From Paenibacillus agricola (GTDB lineage Bacteria; Bacillota; Bacilli; Paenibacillales; NBRC-103111): a stretch of DNA of 64,000 bases. Position 1 is the first letter of the stretch. The number at the start of each line of letters is the position of its first letter. Below are positions 1 to 8,699 of this stretch, in pieces. The DNA lies in NCBI RefSeq assembly GCF_011440305.1, contig NZ_JAAOIW010000015.1:1-64000 (forward strand), written 5' to 3'. The position numbers and the translations under genes were made by a program. The notes under the pieces are model-generated. The model was given only the letters and a program-made list of their open reading frames with translations. It was not told where the DNA came from and made no database searches.

Positions 1-90
1 TAATCCTTTTCGATGGATTATGGACAGGTGCTACCTGACCATTTCATTGTAAAGGATTTTTTTATGCCTGAACGATAGAAAGTCGGAAAA
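1..90. other. Left-edge segment with a near-palindrome
   Basis: These bases follow the stop of the truncated ComP-like gene. No frame on either strand continues that protein's kinase part. An inverted repeat is visible: GGACAGGT (22-29) against ACCTGACC (33-40), with one mismatch and a 3-base loop. Such hairpins occur at the ends of insertion sequences, so this could be the edge of a mobile element that truncated the sensor. No transposase is visible in so short a stretch. Confidence 0.25.
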
Positions 91-852
91 TTATGAAGAT
101 TCAGAGAAAATTAATGCAACGCTAGTGATACAAAACATAAGATTAAAGCGGAATATAGGATAAGTTATGGGTGTAGGTACAAAATAAACGAGTTGGGAAA
201 GTAATATGATGCCTAAAATTATCATCGTATACATTCGTTTCAAAAATGAAATGGGCAGCAGGTAGTCTTGCTTTTCCTTCAAAAACACAACAAAGAAATG
301 CAGAAAAAGGATGGGAACCAGCATCACTAATAAAAAAATCATGATTTTCCCCATTGCATCTCCACGAATTGAGGCTCCAAGAGCCATAAACACACCTTCC
401 ATGTCAAGCAATATCAATGACAAATACTTCGCAGATGGTGAGTTTTGTTTGTTTTTAAGCAGTAAAAGCGAGCCAACCAATGCAATCGCCGATACAGTTA
501 ATGCCAACACATCGAAGTCCGAAAAGTTACGATCGACTTGAAATGAAATCAACAATGGGATGTCATTTCTTGTAATATGCACATCCTTCGCCTGGTCGAT
601 TGTCCTCCATTTCATTATTGAAGCAAACTGATTGGGATCACCATCGTTAACCCGTTCAATCACATCGCCAATTTGCAGTCCCGCTTGCAGAGCTACATTT
701 CGTTGGGCTATCGAACTAACGACCCAGCTACCCATTGCATCCTGTTCGACATTCACCCCAATTACTGGGTACTGCGAACTAATATAAACAAACCAAAGTT
801 GGATTGAAATAAATAAAATCAGGACATATTTGGAAAAAATGATACTTTTCAT
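91..852 (-). pseudogene. ComP-like membrane sensor, kinase half missing
   Basis: A 253-residue protein with the layout of the ComP pheromone sensor input region. It has one membrane segment (about 8-25), an extracellular PDZ-like domain (about 30-105, with AGLQIGDVIERVN typical of PDZ), then four or five more membrane segments (113-133, 142-162, 168-190, 209-226, 235-249). It stops there. Family members go on to a HisKA_3/HATPase kinase half of several hundred residues, which is absent and is not found in another frame of the 90 bases left. The start at 852 is chosen because AGAGG lies upstream at the right distance; a longer reading to 930 has no site and would overlap the divergent peptide gene. 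It faces a ComX-like peptide gene. It is most likely a truncated receptor, but a kinase-less sensor cannot be excluded. Confidence 0.6.
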
Positions 853-928
853 CCCGTAACCTCTTTCTTTTTTAAAAAAATGTGATATAAAGGAATTAAT
901 AGATTTATTTGTCAAAGGAGGTGATAAC

Positions 929-1126
929 ATGCAAATGATTTCATGGTCTGCCGATCTTCATGCAACCGTTAAAAATCTCAAAAAATTGGATCCTTCCGCT
1001 CTCCAAGCACGCCTAAATGACCGTAATTTTATGAATTCCTTGGCTCTCTCCGCATCAGAAGAGCAAGCATTAGCATCTTCATTCCAATACAAGAACAACA
1101 ATGAGATTAAGGCAGATTGGGGTTAA
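929..1126 (+). CDS. Candidate ComX-type pheromone precursor
   Basis: A 65-residue peptide with an excellent ribosome site (AAAGGAGG, 7 bases before ATG). ComX precursors are short, start with a Lys/Leu-rich N-terminal part and carry one key Trp close to the C-terminus that is prenylated by ComQ before export. This peptide has NLKKLDP near the N-terminus, a LSASEEQAL segment in the middle and ends KADWG, with Trp next to last, comparable to the RQWGD end of B. subtilis ComX. It lies head-to-head with a ComP-like membrane sensor, 76 bases apart, which is the strongest support. No ComQ-like prenyltransferase lies in the window, and the gene is divergent from the sensor instead of in line as in Bacillus. 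Another secreted or regulatory small peptide is the alternative. Confidence 0.45.
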   Translation: MQMISWSADLHATVKNLKKLDPSALQARLNDRNFMNSLALSASEEQALASSFQYKNNNEIKADWG

Positions 1127-1150
1127 ATCACCACTTCAATATTTTACCAA

Positions 1151-1207
1151 AAAAAAGAGAGAATGTATATCAAGAAACTGTCGTTTCTGATATCCATTCT
1201 CTCTTTT
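1151..1207. terminator. Strong intrinsic terminator after the ComX-like gene
   Basis: A long hairpin pairs AGAGAGAATG with CATTCTCTCT and continues through TATATCA/TGATAT and AGAAAC/GTTTCT, followed by TTTTT. It lies 25 bases after the peptide stop and has an A-run on the left arm, so it can act in both directions. Confidence 0.85.
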
Positions 1208-1338
1208 TATGTCGAAGCCTGCAATGGGTTGCAACTAAAGTCTGCCTCCTTACGCACTATAAATGTGCTGATATCCGAAGCAAAACCATATATGATAGAA
1301 GTACATATTATGGGAATTAATGGAATGGAGTGCAACAT

Positions 1339-1536
1339 ATGCGCATGCTTAGTGATCTTGTACTTATCGAGTGTTTTTGGGATTCTTTGGAGCTTGAGCT
1401 TGACGAAGATTTTATTGAACTATTAATATCTGAAATGAAGGAACGTAATATAGAAATCCCATCTTTGGATAACCACTTGTTTCCTTATTGCGAAAACCCT
1501 ACTTTGTTCCCCGCTTCTATTAGCTATAGATCATAA
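1339..1536 (+). CDS. sda: Sda-like sporulation checkpoint protein
   Basis: A 65-residue protein beginning MRMLSDLVLIECFWDSLEL and continuing with DEDFIELLISEMKERNI. This matches Sda, the helical-hairpin inhibitor that binds the sporulation histidine kinase KinA and blocks phosphorelay entry when DNA replication is perturbed. B. subtilis Sda is 46 residues and has the same LSDxLLIE...DFIEL...E.KRR layout. The start at 1339 is set by GGAG 8 bases upstream; an in-frame GTG 9 bases earlier has no site. The C-terminal 20 residues (from about residue 43) extend beyond the usual family length and are of unknown use. No DnaA box was recognised upstream. The gene converges with the isomerase gene, with only 7 bases between the stops. 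Confidence 0.8.
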   Translation: MRMLSDLVLIECFWDSLELELDEDFIELLISEMKERNIEIPSLDNHLFPYCENPTLFPASISYRS

Positions 1537-1543
1537 ATAGAGA

Positions 1544-2680
1544 TTATTCGTGGTTTGTAACTAATGAAGCCTGCGGCGGAAAACATCTTAACAATTGCAG
1601 CTTTTCTCCGGTGGTACGTTCGCAACGAAGCTCTTCCACGCCTGCCGGCAAAAATATTTGGTCTCCCTGCTTTACTTCCATGCTGCCACCATCCCAAACT
1701 AAATTACCACCGCCTGTGGCAACAACAAGCGCTGAGAAGCTTCCCTGTTGGCCCACTACGCACGAGGTCGTAATTTCAATAGAGCTAAGTGCAAAATATC
1801 TAGTATCCTCGTAGCTAATGAGTGATCTCTCTATAAACCCCTTCGATTCATGGAGAAGCTTGGGCTCTAAGCGAAATCTCTCTGCAACTTCTTCTCGAGA
1901 ATAAGCATCGTAATGAAAGCAATCAAACATTCGCTCGAAACCAATCCCTTGATGGCACATGAAGTCTGGAATAACTCTTCCGCCAGGCGTTGCCCGCTCT
2001 ACACGAATCGTAAAATCCGTCGGCTCTTGGATCTCTAGCAGGAAACAGCCCGAACCAATGGCATGTGGCATACCGCCCTCAACCAAAAACACTTGCCCAG
2101 GCTCAACCTTTAATTTATTAAGTGAATCGATCATACCTGCTATATCTTGGTCCCAAAAAAGCTTTTCCCATTTTTCCCGAGTCATTCCCTGCTTAAATCC
2201 ATATAAAATATAAGGCTCCTCGCCATCGATCTCTCTGCCTCCGAGAATGTACCAAGCCTCTGTTTTACCAAAAGCGGATTGAAAAAGCGCTTTCGCAGTT
2301 TGTCGATCGGGATGCACTTGGATGGTCAACCGTTCAGCTGAATCCAGTGCTTTGACAAGCACGCCCAGTTGGCTGCCAAACATCTGTACATGGCGTTCTC
2401 CCAAGAAGGAAACCGGCGCTGTGGACACAAGCTCCAATAAAGAAACAGGTGTCCCCCCTTCGATGTCCACCAAGCTTAAGCCCTCTATGATATGCTCTCG
2501 TCCCGCATTACGAGCCTGGACAACCGAAGCAATCCACTCCTCTGGAAAAGAATTATCCTGTGGTTCCTCATTGCCCTGCCATTGCTCAATCATCTTCCCT
2601 CCGTGGTAGGTTCTCCACACTCGGTTAGATAAAAGCTTCAATGGTCTTTGGCTCAAGTGTAACGATGGTTGCGGTTGCAT
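1544..2680 (-). CDS. Type I phosphomannose isomerase family protein
   Basis: A 378-residue cupin-fold enzyme of the type I mannose-6-phosphate isomerase class, which interconverts mannose-6-P and fructose-6-P with one zinc. The expected metal ligands are visible: Gln121 and His123 in IQVHPD, Glu141 in GKTEAWY, and His206 in GGMPHAIGSG. The GSGCFLLEIQEPTDFTIRV segment is a family signature. The length exceeds that of B. subtilis ManA (about 315), with a second cupin half from about 300 (FFALSS-like strand, QGDQIFLPAG near the end). GAGGCTGG precedes the ATG. It is the last gene of a minus-strand sugar block (dehydrogenase upstream, 90 bases apart). Sequence alone does not show whether mannose-6-P or another ketose/aldose phosphate is the substrate. 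Confidence 0.85.
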   Translation of the reverse strand: MQPQPSLHLSQRPLKLLSNRVWRTYHGGKMIEQWQGNEEPQDNSFPEEWIASVVQARNAGREHIIEGLSLVDIEGGTPVSLLELVSTAPVSFLGERHVQMFGSQLGVLVKALDSAERLTIQVHPDRQTAKALFQSAFGKTEAWYILGGREIDGEEPYILYGFKQGMTREKWEKLFWDQDIAGMIDSLNKLKVEPGQVFLVEGGMPHAIGSGCFLLEIQEPTDFTIRVERATPGGRVIPDFMCHQGIGFERMFDCFHYDAYSREEVAERFRLEPKLLHESKGFIERSLISYEDTRYFALSSIEITTSCVVGQQGSFSALVVATGGGNLVWDGGSMEVKQGDQIFLPAGVEELRCERTTGEKLQLLRCFPPQASLVTNHE

Positions 2681-2770
2681 AAGTAATCCAGCCTCATTTC
2701 TTGATCAATTAGTTACGAGTATAGCATAAACTTTCGGAATTTATAATGATATTGTGTTCGCCTTCTCCGA

Positions 2771-3784
2771 TTATATGTTTACAATCGCCTTAATGACACC
2801 CGTTTCCGGCTTCATCCAGGACTCATAGGAGGTAATCATCTCATCAAAAGCAGCGCGATGCGTAATAAAAGCATCCGTGTCAACCTGCCCTTCAAGTATA
2901 CTGGCAATTACCCGTTCAAAATCAATACGAGTAGCATTACGGCTGCTCATCATGGTCATTTCACGTTTATGGAACTCCGGATCGCTGAATGTAATATCCG
3001 CTTTCACCAAGCCGACATAGACCAAGCGCCCGCCGTGGGACACATATTGGATAGCGTTTTCCATGGACTTGGCATTGCCGGTTGCATCCATAACTACTGT
3101 AGGCAGGTCGCCTCCTGTAATCTCCTCAATTAATTGCATAGGGTTCTGCAACGCATTGACCGTATAATCGGCAGGCACCCAATTTGCGCAAAATTGCAGG
3201 CGATCCTCATTGATATCCATAGCGATCACCTGAGCACCTGCAAGCTTAGCATATTTCATCACACCCAAACCGATGGGACCGGCACCGATAACGAGCACAA
3301 ATTCACCAGGCTCAATTTGCGCTCTGCGGACAGAATGGGCACCGATACTATAACATTCTATGATGGCGGATTGGTCAAGGGAGAGACCGGAGGTTGCAAT
3401 TAGGTGGTCCACAGGCACAACCATGTATTCCCTCATGCCACCGTCCTGATGAACGCCAAGCACACTCATCTGGGTGCAGCAATTGGTTTTGCCTTTGCGG
3501 CAGGCAATACAATGGCCACATTCCATGTATGGCATAACTGTCACAACATCACCCAAGCTTAAGCCGGTTGTACCCGGTCCAAGCCCCGCCACTTCTCCGG
3601 CCAACTCGTGGCCAAGTATACGTGGATACACAAAGTAAGGCTGCTTGCCTGTATAGGCATGCAGATCCGTCCCGCATATGCCGACTCTGCGAATCCGCAC
3701 CAAAGCTTCTCCTTTGGCGGGAACGGGTTGTTCCGTTTCTGTCATCACAAATTGAAGGGGTTGCTCACAAATAATCGTTTTCAC
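2771..3784 (-). CDS. Zinc-dependent sugar/polyol dehydrogenase (MDR)
   Basis: A 337-residue medium-chain dehydrogenase/reductase that oxidises an alcohol with NAD(P). Catalytic zinc ligands are Cys37 (GICGTDLH), His59-Glu60 (ILGHE) and Glu143. The structural zinc cysteines are Cys89, 92, 95 and 103, followed by the cofactor loop GAGPIGLG (167-174). The overall text resembles RspB and L-galactonate-5-dehydrogenase (LgoD/YjjN) and also threonine or L-idonate dehydrogenases, so the substrate is probably a sugar acid or polyol. The start is GTG with GGAGG upstream. It lies between an AbrB-type membrane protein gene (72 bases upstream) and a phosphomannose isomerase gene, probably in one transcript. 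Confidence 0.85.
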   Translation of the reverse strand: MKTIICEQPLQFVMTETEQPVPAKGEALVRIRRVGICGTDLHAYTGKQPYFVYPRILGHELAGEVAGLGPGTTGLSLGDVVTVMPYMECGHCIACRKGKTNCCTQMSVLGVHQDGGMREYMVVPVDHLIATSGLSLDQSAIIECYSIGAHSVRRAQIEPGEFVLVIGAGPIGLGVMKYAKLAGAQVIAMDINEDRLQFCANWVPADYTVNALQNPMQLIEEITGGDLPTVVMDATGNAKSMENAIQYVSHGGRLVYVGLVKADITFSDPEFHKREMTMMSSRNATRIDFERVIASILEGQVDTDAFITHRAAFDEMITSYESWMKPETGVIKAIVNI

Positions 3785-3856
3785 TATAATTTGCCTCCTA
3801 ATACATTCATAATATTTTGTTAACCATCCTTATCTCTTCATTCCTTATCTTACTCT

Positions 3857-4969
3857 TCAGCTATGCGATTCGGTGCTGTGGCGAAAACGGCGAAAGCCCC
3901 ATTTCAACAACAAAGGCACAATAAACAAAATAAATAAAATCCGAAACATCTGGTAAGCTACGACCAACGATACATTAGCGCCTACCGCCGTAGCTGTAAC
4001 CCCCATCTCCGTCATTCCACCTGGCGATGTACCCAGAAATGCAGTCATTACCGAGATGGGCAGCAGCATGCTGAATACATAAGAGAGCCCTAACGAAAAG
4101 CCTACAACTGCCGCACTCCCTATAATCGAATAAGGAAGCAGCTTCTTCCAGTTGTGCAGGCTGCTGAGCTTAATACCTAACCCCATATAAATGCCAAGGC
4201 TCCATTGGGCAAGAAGTACGAATAACGAAGGCAGCGGCGGCGGATCATAGCTTCCTACGGTGAACAACGCCGCCGCGAGGATAGGTCCAAGGAAATAGGG
4301 CGTCGGAAATCTTAGTTTGATCGCGATCCATGTCGTAGCGATTACCCCGAGAAGCAGGATAACGGCAAACATCGGCCTTGCCCATACAGCATCCAGGGCA
4401 ACCGTAAAGGAACCTAGCAAAGTATCTTGGATGCTGTCCGCTTGCCTGCCAAGCCCCGCCACTCCGCTGACCGACCCATTAGCCAAGCCATGCACAGCGA
4501 GAAAGGGGACAGTAAATATAACCGTCAGCAAACGAATCGTCTGCATAAAAGCGACCACTGCAGTGTCCGCGCCCTCCACTTCTTCGCTAAGCACGACCAT
4601 TTGCGATAGCCCGCCGGGTATACTCCCGATGGCGCTACTCGCCACATCAATGCCGGTTTGCCGCGCCGTTATAAAAGCCACAATCAGGCTGAATATAACG
4701 GTTGTGATCGTCGCCACCAGCATGGAGGGCAGCTGTGTGGATATTTGACGGGCGCTTTCCATTGTAAAGGAAAGCCCCATGCTGTAGCCGAGCAGCGCCA
4801 AGCTCATATTGCGCAGCCCCACCGGCCAAGCCAAGCTGCGGCGGAGTAGAGCCGTCCATAGCAGCACGGCCGTCAAGGGTCCGAGCATCCAGCTTAAGGG
4901 CACATGGAGCCATGTGAAAACCATTCCGCCTGCAAATGTGACAAGGATCGTTTCTGCGAATCGATTCAT
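3857..4969 (-). CDS. AbrB-family integral membrane protein
   Basis: A 370-residue, very hydrophobic protein with about ten membrane segments in two similar halves. It matches the AbrB duplication family (PF05145, often misnamed ammonia monooxygenase or transition-state regulator). Each half carries a Gly-Pro-rich loop, SSAIGSIPGGLSQMV near residue 115 and FLGTSPGGMTEMGV in the second half, which is the family hallmark. The family is presumed to transport small solutes, but its substrates are not established. The position between a Gfo/Idh dehydrogenase and a zinc dehydrogenase suggests uptake or release of a small metabolite of that pathway; this is inference. AGAGGAAA lies before the ATG. 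Confidence 0.85.
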   Translation of the reverse strand: MNRFAETILVTFAGGMVFTWLHVPLSWMLGPLTAVLLWTALLRRSLAWPVGLRNMSLALLGYSMGLSFTMESARQISTQLPSMLVATITTVIFSLIVAFITARQTGIDVASSAIGSIPGGLSQMVVLSEEVEGADTAVVAFMQTIRLLTVIFTVPFLAVHGLANGSVSGVAGLGRQADSIQDTLLGSFTVALDAVWARPMFAVILLLGVIATTWIAIKLRFPTPYFLGPILAAALFTVGSYDPPPLPSLFVLLAQWSLGIYMGLGIKLSSLHNWKKLLPYSIIGSAAVVGFSLGLSYVFSMLLPISVMTAFLGTSPGGMTEMGVTATAVGANVSLVVAYQMFRILFILFIVPLLLKWGFRRFRHSTESHS

Positions 4970-5130
4970 AGAGTTTCCTCTTTTCCATATGCCGTTATCA
5001 AACGATACCTTCCATTATAACAAATGAACAGGGATGGGTATGAACTATTTTTGGAATCATGGCAAAAAGCCAAGCTTCACGGCTATTGCCCGTCCACTTG
5101 ACTCTGCTATTTATGCGATGGATATAGAGC

Positions 5131-6417
5131 TTAAAACTGCACCAGGTCGGCAACCTTAACAGGCAGCCCGGTTTTGATGGAGCGGTTGCCAGCAATCCCT
5201 GTGAGGATCGACATCGCACCATCCACATGGGAAGCGGCACGCTCGAACCGGTCTGGAGCCGGTACGCCGAATAGATCGTTTAGCAGCACAGGATCTCCAC
5301 CGCCATGCCCACCCGTAGTTTCCTCTACCTTAACATCATAAGGAGCGTCGAACATCGGATATACCGTAATTGCTTTTCCTTTTACAGCACCTTCGAGGGC
5401 TTGTTCGCCACCAGAATTCACGTAGGAGGCTTCGACTACATTCATCTCGATCCGTCCTTTGGTACCATTAAAGTTAACGCGGAAGCCTTCCCAAGGCGAA
5501 TACGCATACAGGTTATAGGTCAAAATCGCATTGCTGCGGTATTTCACCATTACGCCCATTGTATCTTCAATATTAATGCCATCGCCGAACACGCTTTGGT
5601 CGCGGATATAGCCGTCATCCTTCTCGGCATCCAGGTACATAGCCTTGAGCTTGTCGTTCTCTTCCATATGGAGTGCGAACGGGTCATTTTTGGCATATTC
5701 GCTGCCATGGGAACGCGTGTAAAATTCGGTAACGCCACGCTTCTCTGCATTTTCACGACCGTAGAACATTAAATCGCCTAACGCATAAACCGTAGCCGGC
5801 TGCGTGCCGAGCCAAAAGTTTACAAGGTCGAAGTGATGCGTAGATTTATGGACAAGCAGACCGCCACTATTGCGCTTGTCGCGGTGCCAACGGCGGAAAT
5901 AATCCGCGCCATGCTTCGTATTGAGCATCCATTCAAAATGTACACTTGTGACATCGCCGATAGCTCCGTCCATGATCAGCTCACGGATTTTTGTATTATG
6001 AGGGGAGTAACGATAGTTAAACGTAACACGCAAATGCTTGCCCGTTCTCTTGACCGCATCCAAAATTTCCTGGCATTTCTCTTCATCAACCGTCATCGGT
6101 TTTTCAGAAATCACATCACAGCCAAGCTCCATCGCCCGGATAATATACGTATGGTGCGTACGGTCAACGGTCGTGACGATCACGATATCAGGCTTGGACT
6201 CCTCAATCATTCGCTCAAATTCATCTGATTTATAAGTAGGTAGCGGCCCCACACCAAAAGGGGCGATTTGCGAATTTGCATAATCCATTCTAGTTTGATT
6301 GACGTCACAAAAAGCGACCAAATCGGAGGTATCCTTAAAATCCTCAACAATAGCTTTGTAGAAAAATGCAGCGCGCCCTCCAGTACCAACAAGCGCATAT
6401 CTTTTACGTTCTGACAT
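5131..6417 (-). CDS. Gfo/Idh/MocA family oxidoreductase
   Basis: A 428-residue NAD(P)-dependent sugar dehydrogenase. The N-terminal Rossmann fold shows GTGGRA at 11-16 and the catalytic-lysine motif SEKPMT around 105-109. The C-terminal GFO/IDH half carries HKSTHHFDLVNFWLG. The length is typical of the longer members that act on glycosides or complex sugars. The start at 6417 is set by GGGAGG eight bases upstream; an earlier in-frame ATG lacks a site and lies in the regulator's promoter region. It is divergent from an AraC regulator with a 136-base gap, and heads a minus-strand run with the AbrB-type membrane protein, zinc dehydrogenase and phosphomannose isomerase. Substrate unknown. Confidence 0.85.
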   Translation of the reverse strand: MSERKRYALVGTGGRAAFFYKAIVEDFKDTSDLVAFCDVNQTRMDYANSQIAPFGVGPLPTYKSDEFERMIEESKPDIVIVTTVDRTHHTYIIRAMELGCDVISEKPMTVDEEKCQEILDAVKRTGKHLRVTFNYRYSPHNTKIRELIMDGAIGDVTSVHFEWMLNTKHGADYFRRWHRDKRNSGGLLVHKSTHHFDLVNFWLGTQPATVYALGDLMFYGRENAEKRGVTEFYTRSHGSEYAKNDPFALHMEENDKLKAMYLDAEKDDGYIRDQSVFGDGINIEDTMGVMVKYRSNAILTYNLYAYSPWEGFRVNFNGTKGRIEMNVVEASYVNSGGEQALEGAVKGKAITVYPMFDAPYDVKVEETTGGHGGGDPVLLNDLFGVPAPDRFERAASHVDGAMSILTGIAGNRSIKTGLPVKVADLVQF

Positions 6418-6553
6418 CTGTATTTCCTCCCTTGTGTATGCTATTGTGAGTATAGCGCAATAAATACATGAAAACAGCACTAAAATTGCTTACATTTCAT
6501 TTTCACAACTTATCTTGCTATTATATAGCTGCTGAAGGAGGATGAACTGCCTA

Positions 6554-7414
6554 ATGAACAATCAACGAGAGCCCAAGAAGCTTATTCATACGGAAAAAGA
6601 TCTCTTTTATTTACATCATAATATTCGCACCGCCCCCTATACCATGCTGCAAAATCATGCCCATAATTCCTATGAAATCTATTATTTGCGTTCGGGTGAG
6701 CGCTATTATTTCATAAAAGATCGCTCCTACCATGTCAGAAAAGGGGACCTGGTATTGATCCAGCCTAATGTGCTGCACAAAACGATGCATGCGGAAGCTA
6801 TCAGCCATGAGCGGATTTTGATCAATTTCCGTGAGAGCTATATCGATGGCATCTTCCACGAGATCTCCCCGGACTTGCTGCGCGTTTTTGATGAGGAGCC
6901 CGTGATCCATCCTGATTCTCTGGAGCTTGCGATGGTGGAATCGATCATGGAAAAAATGATGCGCGAGCAGAAGCACGCAGAGCCTGGGGCAGCGGGCTAT
7001 ACCAAGCTGCTGCTCGCAGAATTGCTGCTGCTGCTTTACCGGCATGTGCGGCCTGTGGACAGCCAAGGCAAAACTTCCGAGCATCCAACCACACTGCACC
7101 GCAAGGTATCGGATATCGTCAAATATATTAACGAGCATTTCCGTGAGCCCTTAAGTCTGAAGGGCCTTGCTGACCATTTTCATATTTCTTCCTATTATTT
7201 ATGCCGCATTTATAAAGAAGTAACCGGCTTCACCGTGATTGAATATGTTAACCAACTACGCGTCCAGGAGGCGCAAAAATTGCTGAAAACGACCCGTTAC
7301 TCGGTGACGGGCATTACCGAAAAGGTAGGCTTCGAGAGCAGCACCCATTTTGGGCGTATATTCAAAGCCTTATGTGGGCTCTCCCCGCTGCAATACCGCA
7401 AATGGAATGGATAG
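6554..7414 (+). CDS. AraC-family regulator with cupin sensor
   Basis: A 286-residue transcription factor. The N-terminal half (HAHNSYEIYYLRSGERYY, then KGDLVLIQPNVLHK) is the AraC-type cupin that binds a sugar. The C-terminal 100 residues carry two helix-turn-helix units (LSLKGLADHFHISSYYLCRIYK and the VGFESSTHFGRIFKA signature). AAGGAGG at 6535-6541 abuts an ATG at 6542, too close to be used, so the in-frame ATG at 6554 is preferred. It is divergently oriented to the Gfo/Idh gene at 6417 and probably activates that block in response to a sugar. A GCTTACAT element at 6488-6495 lies in the shared gap. Confidence 0.85.
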   Translation: MNNQREPKKLIHTEKDLFYLHHNIRTAPYTMLQNHAHNSYEIYYLRSGERYYFIKDRSYHVRKGDLVLIQPNVLHKTMHAEAISHERILINFRESYIDGIFHEISPDLLRVFDEEPVIHPDSLELAMVESIMEKMMREQKHAEPGAAGYTKLLLAELLLLLYRHVRPVDSQGKTSEHPTTLHRKVSDIVKYINEHFREPLSLKGLADHFHISSYYLCRIYKEVTGFTVIEYVNQLRVQEAQKLLKTTRYSVTGITEKVGFESSTHFGRIFKALCGLSPLQYRKWNG

Positions 7415-7464
7415 GCGCTATGCACTAAAGGTTCTCGTTCATTGGCCTTACAATCTTTAATAAC

Positions 7465-7508
7465 AAAAGCAGCATGCCTAGCCCCAAGTGGGACAAGCAT
7501 GCTGCTTT
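7465..7508. terminator. Bidirectional hairpin terminator
   Basis: AAAAGCAGCATGC (7465-7477) pairs with GCATGCTGCTTT (7497-7508) between the converging AraC and aminopeptidase genes. The arms themselves supply the A and T runs. Confidence 0.75.
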
Positions 7509-7583
7509 GAATACTCAGCGCACCGATCCTGGGCACGCATAGCTGCTATTGATGTTGCTGTGCTGGTAGTACTGCCTTAAATG

Positions 7584-8699
7584 TTAAATTAAATTTTCCG
7601 GATTTAGCTGCTCCAGCTCCGCTAGCACAAACCGCCCATCCTTACGAATCAGCACATCGTCAAAATAAATTTCGCCGCCTCCAAATTCCGGACGCTGGAT
7701 GAGCACCATATCCCAATGCACGGAGGAACGGTTCGTATTATCTGCATCCTCATAGGCATTGCCTGGTGTAAAGTGGATACTGCCGTCGATTTTCTCATCG
7801 AACAAGATATCCTTCATCGGCTGCTTAATAAAAGGATTGACACCAATCGCAAACTCGCCAATATAACGAGAGCCCTCATCAGTATCGAGAATCTCATTAA
7901 GGCGTTTTGTATTGTTGCTTGTTGCTTCAACAATCCGGCCATTCTCAAAGCGCAGCACGACATTATCAAAAGAAGTTCCCGTATAAATCGTGGGGGCATT
8001 ATAGCTGATCACACCATTAACCGAGTCTTTGACAGGTGCTGTGAATACTTCCCCATCGGGAATATTATGTGTGCCCGCGCAGGGGATAGCAGGGATATCT
8101 TTAATGGAAAAGCTTAAGTCGGTTCCTTGTGAAACCAAGCGCACCTTATCTGTGCGATTCATCAAGGCGACGAGCGACTCCATCGCTTGTGCCATTTTAC
8201 TGTAATCCAGATTGCATACCTGGAAATAAAAATCCTCAAAAGCCTCGGTGCTTGTATTGGACAATTGCGCCATTGAAGCGTTCGGGTAGCGCATTACGCA
8301 CCATTTGGTATGGTTGACGCGTTGCTCCACGACAGGACGTTGGTACTCCTGGACGTACAGCTTCATTTGCTCCTCAGGCACATCGGACGTTTCCGTAATG
8401 TTATCGCCGCTGCGTATCGCCAAGTAAGCATGCATCCGCTTCATCCGCTCCAGCTCCAGCACTTTAAGCGTCTGGTATTGCTCCTTCGTGCCTCCAAGCA
8501 TTAAGCTTCGGGTTACTGCCGGATCACGAAGCTCGATAAAGGGATGCCCGCCAGCCGCGTAAACCTCCTCGATCAGGCATTTCGTCAGCTCTTGGTCATG
8601 CAACCCAATCATCTCGATCAGGATATGCTCACCCGGCTGTAAATTGACAGAATAACGTATCAAATTATTAGCGAATACTTTTAATCTAGGATCTCTCAT
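7584..8699 (-). CDS. M29-family aminopeptidase (aminopeptidase T-like)
   Basis: A 371-residue cytoplasmic metalloaminopeptidase of family M29, which removes N-terminal residues using two metal ions. Family landmarks are MRDPRLKVFANNLIRYS at the N-terminus, PDGEVFTAP, and in the C-terminal part EFAIGVNPF, HFTPGNAYEDA and SSVHWDM, which supply the Glu, His and Asp metal ligands. The length fits the family (about 370-410). The start at 8699 is preferred because family members begin at this motif and AAGGGA lies upstream; ATG at 8708 is possible and ATG at 8765 is not supported. It appears monocistronic. Confidence 0.88.
   Translation of the reverse strand: MRDPRLKVFANNLIRYSVNLQPGEHILIEMIGLHDQELTKCLIEEVYAAGGHPFIELRDPAVTRSLMLGGTKEQYQTLKVLELERMKRMHAYLAIRSGDNITETSDVPEEQMKLYVQEYQRPVVEQRVNHTKWCVMRYPNASMAQLSNTSTEAFEDFYFQVCNLDYSKMAQAMESLVALMNRTDKVRLVSQGTDLSFSIKDIPAIPCAGTHNIPDGEVFTAPVKDSVNGVISYNAPTIYTGTSFDNVVLRFENGRIVEATSNNTKRLNEILDTDEGSRYIGEFAIGVNPFIKQPMKDILFDEKIDGSIHFTPGNAYEDADNTNRSSVHWDMVLIQRPEFGGGEIYFDDVLIRKDGRFVLAELEQLNPENLI

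Noticed and set aside
1117-1426. Two overlapping plus-strand frames covering the terminator after the ComX-like gene
   Set aside because: They run through a strong hairpin, lack ribosome sites and overlap the Sda-like gene in another frame.
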